Source: Deltaproteobacteria bacterium (GTDB lineage: Bacteria > Desulfobacterota > GWC2-55-46 > UBA9637). From it: DNA of 32,990 bases. The DNA lies in contig JACRML010000008.1 of NCBI GenBank assembly GCA_016214995.1, positions 1 to 32,990 on the forward strand. The letters are read 5' to 3'. The notes under the pieces were generated by a model. It did not search any database, was not told the origin of the DNA, and saw only the letters and a list, made by a program, of their open reading frames with translations. Shown one piece after another: positions 6,280 through 12,999 of the stretch; positions within the stretch are counted from its first letter, which is position 1; every line of letters begins with the position of its first letter. The translations under genes were made by a program, and so were the position numbers.

Positions 6280-6675
6280 ATGAGAAAAGAGACCAAAAAC
6301 TGGCTTAAAATGGCAGAGTATGACAGTACTACAGCAGACCACATGCTGGCGAGCGGACGTTATGTATATGTTGTTTTTATGTGCCATCTTTCCATAAAAA
6401 AGATGCTAAAGGCTATAGCTTCAGAAGAGACGGGAAAGACACCACCAAAGACACACAATCTCTTGTACCTTTTAAAACTTAGCAAAATAACTCCTCCTCA
6501 ATCATTGCATGATTTTATCTCTATTATTAACAATGCGAGCATTCCTACGCGATATCCGGAAGATTTTGATAAACTTATTGAGGTGTATCCAAAAGAGATT
6601 GCTCATGGCTATCTTGATAAAACGCAGGAGGTATTACAATGGCTAAAACAGGACCATCGGTTAAAAGAATCATAA
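6280..6675 (+). CDS. HEPN domain protein of a HEPN/MNT pair
   Basis: A protein of about 131 aa with the all-helical HEPN layout (MRKETKNWLKMAEYDSTTADHMLAS..., then HLSIKKMLKAI, KTHNLLYLLKLS, a variant of the typical HNLxxLL helix, and RYPEDFDKLIEVY). The frame opens at 6256, but that ATG lies in a GTGGGC/GCCCAC palindrome. Codon 9 (6280) gives the usual family start, so I choose it. HEPN proteins paired with minimal nucleotidyltransferases act as toxin-antitoxin modules in which the transferase modifies the HEPN RNase. I do not find the RX4-6H catalytic motif of HEPN RNases here, so it may belong to the non-RNase, nucleotidyltransferase-substrate-binding branch. Its 3' end overlaps the MNT gene by 37 bp. 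Confidence 0.8.
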   Translation: MRKETKNWLKMAEYDSTTADHMLASGRYVYVVFMCHLSIKKMLKAIASEETGKTPPKTHNLLYLLKLSKITPPQSLHDFISIINNASIPTRYPEDFDKLIEVYPKEIAHGYLDKTQEVLQWLKQDHRLKES

Positions 6676-6968
6676 GCCAGTATGCTCAGGAATTAAAGAA
6701 AATGGGCATCATGCCTGCAAGGATAATCCTCTACGGTTCTTATGCCACAGGACATCCGCGAAAAGAGAGTGACATTGACCTTGTTATAGTTTCTGAAAAT
6801 TTTAAAGATAAAAATTTGAGGGAGCGGTTGGAGCTGCTTGGCCTGGCTGCCGGCAGGGTCTTTGAACCTATTGAGGCGCTAGGATATACCGAAGGCGAAA
6901 TTACTTCTCAAGAAAAAGGAGGTTTTCTGGATGAGATAATAGCAAAAGGGGTAGTGGTTGCTCTTTGA
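6639..6968 (+). CDS. minimal nucleotidyltransferase (MNT) partner of the HEPN gene
   Basis: A 109-aa MNT-type protein with the polymerase-beta fold signature GSYATGHPRKESDIDLVIVS (GSx10DxD), which supplies the metal-binding aspartates. In HEPN/MNT modules this protein adds nucleotides (typically AMP) to the HEPN partner and neutralises it. The start overlaps the HEPN gene; ATG 6639 is preceded by GGAGGT at a good distance, so translation is independent or re-initiated. The final TGA overlaps a further ATG (6968), where a 36-codon frame starts. Confidence 0.85.
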   Translation: MAKTGPSVKRIISQYAQELKKMGIMPARIILYGSYATGHPRKESDIDLVIVSENFKDKNLRERLELLGLAAGRVFEPIEALGYTEGEITSQEKGGFLDEIIAKGVVVAL

Positions 6969-7078
6969 TGATTTTGCCTGAAAAAGATGTTGAGGTGTGT
7001 TTTGATATTCAGACCCACGAGGTTGCTTGGGGAGAAGATGTAATAACAGAGGTAATAAATGCCAAAGAAAATGCATAA
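6968..7078 (+). CDS. short 36-aa ORF between MNT and methyltransferase
   Basis: An ATG overlapping the MNT stop (TGATG) opens a 36-codon frame (MILPEKDVEVCFDIQTHEVA...) that ends inside the next gene. It is acidic and has no recognisable domain. The overlap geometry at both ends is what a real small gene in a tight operon would show. Equally, it may be a remnant or chance frame. No homology is known to me. Confidence 0.3.
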   Translation: MILPEKDVEVCFDIQTHEVAWGEDVITEVINAKENA

Positions 7079-8006
7079 TAAGAGTATGTTAAAAACTGTT
7101 ATGAAACAAAAAAAGGCCGCAATGTATAAACTCCCAGAAAACCCTCTTGAATTTTATATTTCTGAGGAAGCGGCTGCCTATGGCCGCAAGCCACCCTTCA
7201 CTATTCACTATGACAATCCAGAACAATCTGTAAAACTGCTCAAAGGTGACTGCATAGAAATTTTAAATCAGGCTAGAGAAAATAGCGTTGATATGATATT
7301 CGCCGATCCTCCGTATTTTCTCTCGAATGGAGGTATTACTTGTCATGCTGGAAAGATGGTTTCGGTAAACAAGGGAAAGTGGGATAAATCGAAGGGTGTA
7401 GAGAAAAATCATAAATTTACCCTTGAATGGCTTAAAGCATGCCAGCGTGTCTTAAAGCCGAACGGCACTATTTGGGTGTCTGGAACAACTCATATAATTT
7501 ACTCTATTGGCTTTGCCATGCAGGAGCTTGGATACAAGATTCTCAATGATATTATTTGGTATAAACGCAACGCTCCTCCAAATCTTTCTTGCAGATATTT
7601 TACCCATTCAACAGAGATTGTCCTATGGGCTGCAAAAAATCAAAAGAGCAAACATTACTTTGATTACCAATTGATGAGAAAGATGAATCAAGGAAAGCAG
7701 ATGCGGAATGTTTGGGAAATATCAGCACCATTGTCAGAAGAAAAAAGATTTGGTAAACACCCAACACAGAAACCTACCGAGCTTTTAAGCAGAATAATTC
7801 TTGCATCTACGAAAGAAGGTGATTTGGTTTTGGATCCATTTTGTGGAAGCTCAACAACAGGTGTGGTGGCAATTTTGCGCAATAGAAAATATGTTGGCAT
7901 TGATTTGGAGGAAGAGTATTTAAAGCTTTCTGTAAAAAGGATAGAAGAAGCCATAGCAAAGAAAGAAACAAAATTATTTGTTGATGAAAAGGTTTCTGGT
8001 TTATGA
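7059..8006 (+). CDS. site-specific DNA methyltransferase (beta class, N6-adenine likely)
   Basis: A 315-aa AdoMet-dependent amino-methyltransferase. Catalytic motif IV is DPPYFLSNGG (residues 83-92), followed by a target-recognition stretch (KMVSVNKGKWDKSKG). The AdoMet-binding motif DPFCGSSTTG comes late (259-268), after HPTQKPTELLSRII. This order (IV before X/I) defines the beta class. DPPY favours N6-adenine; N4-cytosine enzymes usually have SPP. The VSVNKGxWD block resembles HindIII/DpnA-type enzymes, but the target sequence cannot be read off. A GAGGT ribosome-binding site precedes ATG 7059. The stop overlaps the next start (ATGA, 8003-8006), so the 450-aa protein is its operon partner. 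Confidence 0.9.
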   Translation: MPKKMHNKSMLKTVMKQKKAAMYKLPENPLEFYISEEAAAYGRKPPFTIHYDNPEQSVKLLKGDCIEILNQARENSVDMIFADPPYFLSNGGITCHAGKMVSVNKGKWDKSKGVEKNHKFTLEWLKACQRVLKPNGTIWVSGTTHIIYSIGFAMQELGYKILNDIIWYKRNAPPNLSCRYFTHSTEIVLWAAKNQKSKHYFDYQLMRKMNQGKQMRNVWEISAPLSEEKRFGKHPTQKPTELLSRIILASTKEGDLVLDPFCGSSTTGVVAILRNRKYVGIDLEEEYLKLSVKRIEEAIAKKETKLFVDEKVSGL

Positions 8007-9355
8007 ATACATTTAACTCTTTTTTTAAGACATTGTTGGGCAATGCAAATATTTCACTATCACGAGATTTATCTATTGATGAAATCAAATTTATTATCTC
8101 TAAAATTAACGAATACTTTTATACAAACTATGAAGGTATTGGTCATACAAATATTTTGGATGACGATTTTGAGTATTTTTCTGAGTTTCATAAGTTTTGG
8201 GAGAAGTATCATAAAGATGTGCTAAACCCTACAATAGATGACGCTCACTGTTTGCTAGCGGCAAATGTGTTGCATGATGTGTTCATTAAACATGGCAGGC
8301 CGCCTTTCTATGAGTTATATAATACTTACTCATTAACACTTGAGGAGATTTGTAAGATAAGATATTTTTCTGCCAATCAAGATTTTAGAGGCTCAAGAGG
8401 TTTTGAAGATTTATTTAAAAGGTATAAAGATGACCCAAGTATTTTTGATAAAGATAATATCAATCAAAATCCAGAAGATTTCTTGAAAAACATAGGAATA
8501 ACAAGCCTTTCACAAAACGACAAGCGAGTTAAATATGCGATCACAGCCTCCCAACTTTTAATTGACAACGGAATAGAACCTTATGAACTCTTGTCATTTT
8601 GTCAGAATGATGTTGGAAAGGTAAGAAATCTTTTAATAAGCAATCGTGGTTCAGGGTTTGGAAATAAAAAAACAGATATGTTTTTAAGGGATATGGTTGT
8701 TTTAGGAGTTTGGAAAAAGCCAAGAAACTTTGATAAAATTGATGTCGCAAGCGATGTAAATACAGTCAAAGTTGCATTAAGAACCAGAATATTAAAAACA
8801 GATATTGTTTTAATTAGTAGCTTCTTAGATATTTTTTGTTATCAATACAGTTTGATTGATGAGATGAATGCGAAAGCATGGCGAAGAGTTTGGGAAATTT
8901 GGAAACAACAACATCCAGAAGAATGTATTGAAAGTCCTTGCTTAATAGATTATTTCGTCTATAGAGTGATAGGAAAAGACTTTTGTAAAGAGTCACTATG
9001 TATCTTTCAGTGTAAATCAGAAGACCACACTTTCAAATGGCATTCGGGAAGAAATAAGACTTGTCAGGTATGTTTTAAGAATAAAAAAGTAAGAAATAGG
9101 GCTTATGTGACTGGCAAGGTATTGCCATGCACAGATAGAGATGGTTATATAGTAATTGAAAAATCTGTTTTTGTTTCTGGTGATAATCCATTATTACTAG
9201 ATCTAAAAGAATGCCCTTTTGAAGTTGTGTGCAAACCCAAAACTGATATTTTTAAAAAATTAAATCCCCCAAAATCTATAAGTATACTTGGCCAAACTGG
9301 CTGGGAAAGCGCAAAAACAAGAATTGAGGAAGGTGGCGGTGGGTTAATGTCGTGA
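8003..9355 (+). CDS. unknown 450-aa partner of the methyltransferase; HhH-GPD-like and Cys-rich
   Basis: I do not recognise a named family. The N-terminal 160 residues are helical and charged. Residues 165-265 look like a helix-hairpin-helix base-excision domain: GSGFGNKKTDMFLRDMV (216-232) resembles the glycine-rich hairpin of HhH-GPD glycosylases, and IDVASDVNTVKVALR (246-260) sits where those enzymes have the catalytic Asp (here Asp251). A cysteine cluster follows (Cys308, 313, 328, 333, 337, 354, 357), which could bind zinc or an iron-sulfur cluster. The gene overlaps the methyltransferase by 4 bp, has no other restriction candidate nearby, and is AT-rich. It is therefore the presumed restriction or effector subunit. 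A glycosylase-type nuclease is an inference, and a conventional REase with an unusual fold remains possible. Confidence 0.6.
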   Translation: MNTFNSFFKTLLGNANISLSRDLSIDEIKFIISKINEYFYTNYEGIGHTNILDDDFEYFSEFHKFWEKYHKDVLNPTIDDAHCLLAANVLHDVFIKHGRPPFYELYNTYSLTLEEICKIRYFSANQDFRGSRGFEDLFKRYKDDPSIFDKDNINQNPEDFLKNIGITSLSQNDKRVKYAITASQLLIDNGIEPYELLSFCQNDVGKVRNLLISNRGSGFGNKKTDMFLRDMVVLGVWKKPRNFDKIDVASDVNTVKVALRTRILKTDIVLISSFLDIFCYQYSLIDEMNAKAWRRVWEIWKQQHPEECIESPCLIDYFVYRVIGKDFCKESLCIFQCKSEDHTFKWHSGRNKTCQVCFKNKKVRNRAYVTGKVLPCTDRDGYIVIEKSVFVSGDNPLLLDLKECPFEVVCKPKTDIFKKLNPPKSISILGQTGWESAKTRIEEGGGGLMS

Positions 9356-9390
9356 GTAATTGTTACAAATCATTAAGGAGGTATAATTTT

Positions 9391-9555
9391 ATGCCCAAAT
9401 TCTTTGTAGACTTTGAACTTACAGGCCACATTGAGGTAGAAGCTGAAACTGAAGAAGATGCTAAAGGAATGGTAGAGGATATGAGCTTTGACGAACTGGC
9501 TGAACAGATTCAGCATTTTAATGTCGGCAGACATTATATTGAGCAAACTTCGTAA
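9391..9555 (+). CDS. small acidic protein, unknown
   Basis: A 54-aa acidic protein (MPKFFVDFELTGHIEVEAETEEDAKGMVEDMS...). The frame is open from a GTG at 9352, but the ATG at 9391 has a perfect AAGGAGGT ribosome-binding site, which decides the start. The pattern beta-strand, EVEAETEEDA, helix is seen in small hypothetical proteins of phages and mobile regions. Its function is unknown. It lies 35 bp after the 450-aa gene in the same direction and may be the last gene of the methyltransferase operon. Confidence 0.7.
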   Translation: MPKFFVDFELTGHIEVEAETEEDAKGMVEDMSFDELAEQIQHFNVGRHYIEQTS

Positions 9556-9596
9556 CAAAACCATCCTTTGAACGTTTATATGAACAACCACCCCTT

Positions 9597-10871
9597 ATGC
9601 GCATCATAGCCGACATTCATATCCATTCCCAATATTCCAGAAGCACAAGCCCCGAGATGAATGTTGACACGCTTGATGTCTGGGCTAAGAAGAAAGGCAT
9701 AAATCTTATCGGCACAGGGGATTTTACGCATCCTAAATATTTTACCGGCCTGAAAGATAGACTCAAACCTTTTGATAATGGGCTTTTTGTATTAAAGTCA
9801 GCTATCAGCAGTCAGCCATCAGCAATATCAAACACGCATTTCATGCTGACCGCCGAGGTGAGCAGCATCTATACGCAAGGCGGAAAGACCAGAAAGATAC
9901 ACAACCTCATATTTGCGCCGTCTTTTGAGGCGGTTGAAAAGATAAACAAGGAATTCGGCAAAAGAGGCAATGTTGTCTCTGACGGCCGCCCCATCTTTGG
10001 TTTCTCCGCGCAGGAGCTTATAAAGATTGTTCTGGATGTTTCTCCCGATTGTATGGTCATCCCCGCCCACGCATGGACGCCGTGGTTTTCCATCTTCGGA
10101 AGCAAATCCGGTTTTGACAGTATTGAAGAGTGTTTCGGCGATTATGCAAAATATATCTATGCCATTGAGACCGGGCTTTCATCAGACCCTGAGATGAACT
10201 GGCGGCTTTCCATGCTTGATAACATTACGCTCATTTCCAATTCCGATGCCCACTCTCCGGCAAAGATCGGGCGGGAGGCAAATGTGCTTGACTGCAACAT
10301 GGATTATTTTGAGATTATGGATGTGATTAAGGAGAAAGATAAAAAGAGATTTTTATACACGGTTGAATTTTTCCCGGAAGAGGGCAAATATCATTACGAC
10401 GGCCACAGAGAGTGCAAGGTTTTAATGTCGCCTGCCGAAACAAAAAAGGAGCATGGCAAATGTCCTGTGTGCGGCAAGGGTGTAACCGTCGGCGTTATGC
10501 ACCGTGTGGATGCACTTGCGGACAGGCCGGTAGGCTTTGCGCCAAAAAATGTCGTTCCTTCAAAACACCTTGTGCCGCTTGAAGAGATTATTGCCGAGGC
10601 ATTTGACTGCGGTGTAAATACCGCCAAGGTGCGCAAGGAATATGAGAGGCTGATAAATGAGGCCGGTTCAGAGTTTGCCATTCTTCTGGATTTATCAGAT
10701 GACGAAATTAAAAAAGTCTGTCAGCCAAAGGTTGCGGAAGGCATTATCAAGGTAAGACAGGGCAAATTAAATATCACTCCCGGTTATGATGGTGAGTTTG
10801 GCAAGATAAATATATTCGGCGAGAAACAAGAGATTAAGCCTATTGCCCCACGACAGATAGGATTGTTTTAA
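9597..10871 (+). CDS. endonuclease Q-like PHP-domain protein with a clamp-binding tail
   Basis: A 424-aa protein with an N-terminal PHP metallophosphoesterase domain (ADIHIHSQYS at 5-14; TGDFTHP; PAHAWTPWF; SNSDAHSPAKIG supply His/Asp metal ligands). A zinc-binding segment (Cys273, Cys289-x2-Cys292) and a C-terminal region follow. This order and length match endonuclease Q (EndoQ), which nicks DNA 5' of deaminated bases (U, hypoxanthine) and abasic sites. The last residues, QIGLF, fit the bacterial beta-clamp motif QL[SD]LF, paralleling the PCNA-binding tail of archaeal EndoQ. Residues 67-78 (KSAISSQPSAIS) are encoded by a heptad array (9796-9823). The ATG at 9597 lacks a clear ribosome-binding site. 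Confidence 0.82.
   Translation: MRIIADIHIHSQYSRSTSPEMNVDTLDVWAKKKGINLIGTGDFTHPKYFTGLKDRLKPFDNGLFVLKSAISSQPSAISNTHFMLTAEVSSIYTQGGKTRKIHNLIFAPSFEAVEKINKEFGKRGNVVSDGRPIFGFSAQELIKIVLDVSPDCMVIPAHAWTPWFSIFGSKSGFDSIEECFGDYAKYIYAIETGLSSDPEMNWRLSMLDNITLISNSDAHSPAKIGREANVLDCNMDYFEIMDVIKEKDKKRFLYTVEFFPEEGKYHYDGHRECKVLMSPAETKKEHGKCPVCGKGVTVGVMHRVDALADRPVGFAPKNVVPSKHLVPLEEIIAEAFDCGVNTAKVRKEYERLINEAGSEFAILLDLSDDEIKKVCQPKVAEGIIKVRQGKLNITPGYDGEFGKINIFGEKQEIKPIAPRQIGLF
9796..9823 (+). repeat. heptad repeat array inside the endoQ homologue
   Basis: Four 7-bp units in perfect register, of the form NNTCAGC (AGTCAGC occurs twice). It lies in frame between the PHP motifs TGDFTHP and TAEVSSIY and lengthens a loop with Ser/Gln/Pro-rich residues. 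Confidence 0.85.
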
Positions 10872-10889
10872 AAGCGGTTTCGTATCTTA

Positions 10890-11138
10890 CTATTTATCCA
10901 TTTCTTGTAGAGCCTTGTTTTCCTCTTCCACTCTTTTATTTTCAGCGCCAACCGCCTTTCTTGCCTTATCTTGCGCAGTGGTCAGGGTATCCACATACTT
11001 ATCTACTATTTGTCTTGTTGATTCTGTCTGCTGAGAGTTTTCTTGCGGATTGTTTGATGAGCCTGTGCAAGAAACAAGGAGGAGGGAAAACAGCATAGGT
11101 AAATATATAACGCTGAATTTTAATTTTGACAGTTTCAT
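10890..11138 (-). CDS. small lipoprotein with a helical, charged tail
   Basis: An 82-aa protein: MKLSKLKFSVIYLPMLFSLLLVSC is a classical lipoprotein signal with the lipobox LLVSC. A Gln/Ser/Asn-rich linker and a charged helix (QIVDKYVDTLTTAQDKARKAVGAENKRVEEENKAL), which may form a coiled coil, come next. I choose the ATG at 11138, seven codons inside the longest frame, because AAGG lies upstream of it and the signal peptide then starts correctly. It is probably anchored to the inner or outer membrane. Function unknown. It lies downstream of the carbonic anhydrase gene on the same strand, beyond the hairpin at 11160-11191. Confidence 0.75.
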   Translation of the reverse strand: MKLSKLKFSVIYLPMLFSLLLVSCTGSSNNPQENSQQTESTRQIVDKYVDTLTTAQDKARKAVGAENKRVEEENKALQEMDK

Positions 11139-11159
11139 GGGAAAAGCCTTGTTAATCAT

Positions 11160-11191
11160 AAAGCAGTTGCCGACTCATCGGCAACTGCTTT
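11160..11191 (-). terminator. strong hairpin downstream of carbonic anhydrase
   Basis: AAAGCAGTTGCCGA and its exact complement form a 14-bp stem around a CTCA loop. It sits 22 bp past the carbonic anhydrase stop and just upstream of the lipoprotein gene. Only the A/T ends of the stem supply a T-run (CTTTATGATT on the minus strand), so it may attenuate rather than fully stop transcription. Confidence 0.65.
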
Positions 11192-11213
11192 AAAGACCAG
11201 ACGCTTTTTTAGT

Positions 11214-11981
11214 TTAATGACCCGCATGGCTGTGTTCAGCATGGGCATGTTCGTGTGATTGTGATGCTGCATCACTGCCTTCAGCCCTGCCTGCTGAAGA
11301 TGCCTCAACAAGCTCCACCCTGCCTGTTGCCAGATTGTATACACCTGCGGCTATTTTCACCTTTTTCCCCTCAACCAAATGCTTTATTATAGCGCTTTTT
11401 TGAGTTAATGTTGTGGCCGTGTTTTTGGTATTCTCAAGGATCGCCGCATCCAGCAATTTATCTTTATCCTTGGTCTGCGCTTTTGCCTTTTTTACTGCCG
11501 GCGCTATCTTTTTAACAATAGAACCTATATTGCCTTCGGGCTTGCCGCCAGCAACCGTGGCCTTTACAGCACCGCACATCTGATGACCCAGAACAAGGAT
11601 TAAAGGGCTTCCAAGATGCTCTACCGCGTACTCAACACTTCCTAGCTCAACGGAATCAGCAATATTTCCTGCAACCCGCACAACAAAGATGTCACCAAGC
11701 CCCTGATCAAATATATGCTCAGGCGGAACCCTTGAATCGGAGCAGCTTAAAATTACTGCAAAGGGGTGCTGCCCCTTTGTAAGCTCAGTTCTCCTGTTAT
11801 CGCCAATATCCTTTTGCGCCTGTTTTCCTTCTACAAATCGCTTATTGCCATCCATCAGTTTCGCAAGCGCCGCATCAGGTGAAACATCTGCGCCTTCACT
11901 TGAAGCAAATGTCGTTCCCGAATATGCAGCAAGAATGGCTATAATGCCAAGTGCTGCTAAAGCCTTCCTGGTTTTAAACAT
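11214..11981 (-). CDS. periplasmic beta-class carbonic anhydrase with His-rich tail
   Basis: A 255-aa beta-carbonic anhydrase that interconverts CO2 and bicarbonate. Zinc ligands and the Asp/Arg dyad are visible: SCSDSR (Cys80, Asp82, Arg84) and GHQMCGA (His133, Cys136). An N-terminal signal peptide (TRKALAALGIIAILAAYSGTTFAS) implies export, whereas most beta enzymes are cytosolic. The last 13 residues are rich in His (HEHAHAEHSHAGH), possibly a metal-collecting tail for zinc loading. The frame opens with TTG at 11999, but the ATG at 11981 has GGGGAGG upstream and is the better start. Confidence 0.9.
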   Translation of the reverse strand: MFKTRKALAALGIIAILAAYSGTTFASSEGADVSPDAALAKLMDGNKRFVEGKQAQKDIGDNRRTELTKGQHPFAVILSCSDSRVPPEHIFDQGLGDIFVVRVAGNIADSVELGSVEYAVEHLGSPLILVLGHQMCGAVKATVAGGKPEGNIGSIVKKIAPAVKKAKAQTKDKDKLLDAAILENTKNTATTLTQKSAIIKHLVEGKKVKIAAGVYNLATGRVELVEASSAGRAEGSDAASQSHEHAHAEHSHAGH

Positions 11982-12172
11982 ATAGTCTAACCTCCCCAAT
12001 TAATTATATGCTTTAATTTTGCGCTGCACTATACTAAAATATCGTTTTATCTGTCAATCTCAAAAATTGCTGTGCCTTGCCTGACAGTCAGCTTACCGGT
12101 TTCCCCAATCCCCAAAAGGAACAATAATGTCTACTTTTGGACCGTCGGTTTTCACTTGTCATAGTTAATCAA

Positions 12173-12200
12173 TTGACAAACAAATTTTACCTGCTATTAT
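12173..12200 (+). promoter_or_regulatory. sigma-70-type promoter of the superoxide dismutase gene
   Basis: TTGACA at 12173-12178, a 16-bp spacer and TATTAT at 12195-12200. The downstream AGGAGGTG ribosome-binding site leads to ATG 12225, leaving a short leader. The rest of the gap 12000-12172 shows nothing I recognise. Confidence 0.65.
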
Positions 12201-12224
12201 TTAACCACCAGGAGGTGCATAACA

Positions 12225-12845
12225 ATGGCACATCAACCAAGGAAATTCACAATCAAAGGGCTTGACGGAATATCTGATAACCAGATATCCCAACACATGG
12301 ACATACTCTATGCAGGGTATGTAAACAAACTCAACGAGGTTGAGGAAAGGCTTAAGACCGTTGACCGGAGCAAGGCAAATCAGATTTTCAGCGACTTCAG
12401 GGCATTAAAGTCAGATGAAACGTTTGCTTTAAATGGCGTTATCCTGCATGAATTGTATTTTGAAAACTTAAGCGCCAAAGGTGAAAAAAAGCCTGGCGGC
12501 AAACTTGCCGATTCCATAGCAAGAGATTTTGGCTCTTTTGAAAAGTGGCAGGAGGATTTTAAGGCATGCGGCATGGCTGCCAGAGGATGGGTTATACTGG
12601 GGTTCTGTTTCTATGATGGAAAACTCCATGATTACTGTCTTGACACGCATAACTATAATGTGCCTTCCTATGTTACGCCCGTTCTCATAATGGATGTTTA
12701 TGAACATGCCTATGTAATAGACTACGGCGTAAAAAGACCGCCTTATATTGATGCCTTTATGAAGAACATTGACTGGTCGGTCTGCCAGAAGAGGCTTTCA
12801 AGCATTGAAAGCGGAAAGAATATTCTGCAGGTCGCTACGAGTTAA
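12225..12845 (+). CDS. iron/manganese superoxide dismutase
   Basis: A 206-aa SodFM-family enzyme that disproportionates superoxide. Metal ligands can be placed at His24 (ISQHMDILYAGYV), His75 (GVILHELYFEN), Asp157 and His161 (DVYEHAYVIDYG). The usual HH of the first helix is replaced by Tyr, and GxILHxLYFEN replaces the common NHxxxW, so this is a divergent subgroup of the family rather than the E. coli type. It has no signal peptide, so it acts in the cytoplasm. A consensus-like promoter and AGGAGGTG ribosome-binding site precede it, and a perfect 13-bp hairpin follows at 12924. Confidence 0.88.
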   Translation: MAHQPRKFTIKGLDGISDNQISQHMDILYAGYVNKLNEVEERLKTVDRSKANQIFSDFRALKSDETFALNGVILHELYFENLSAKGEKKPGGKLADSIARDFGSFEKWQEDFKACGMAARGWVILGFCFYDGKLHDYCLDTHNYNVPSYVTPVLIMDVYEHAYVIDYGVKRPPYIDAFMKNIDWSVCQKRLSSIESGKNILQVATS

Positions 12846-12923
12846 TAAGTCTTGCCATGTTAGCTGGGTTTATTGACCGCAGCGGGAGATAATACAGCCC
12901 TAACTCTAATAACCAAAGAAAAG

Positions 12924-12960
12924 CTTAACCCAGAAATGCAAATATTTTTTCTGGGTTAAG
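12924..12960 (+). terminator. terminator-like hairpin between sod and hisF
   Basis: CTTAACCCAGAAA at 12924-12936 pairs perfectly with TTTCTGGGTTAAG at 12948-12960 across an 11-nt loop. It lies between two convergent genes, so it may serve both, although no long T-run follows on either side. Confidence 0.6.
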
Positions 12961-12999
12961 ACAAAGATAGATAAAAAAGAAGATGTAGAAATTACCTTG

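Noticed and set aside
9540-9600. GTAAC...GTTTATATG after the 54-aa gene as an attC site
   Set aside because: There are AAC and GTT words but no hairpin between them and no matching boundary upstream.
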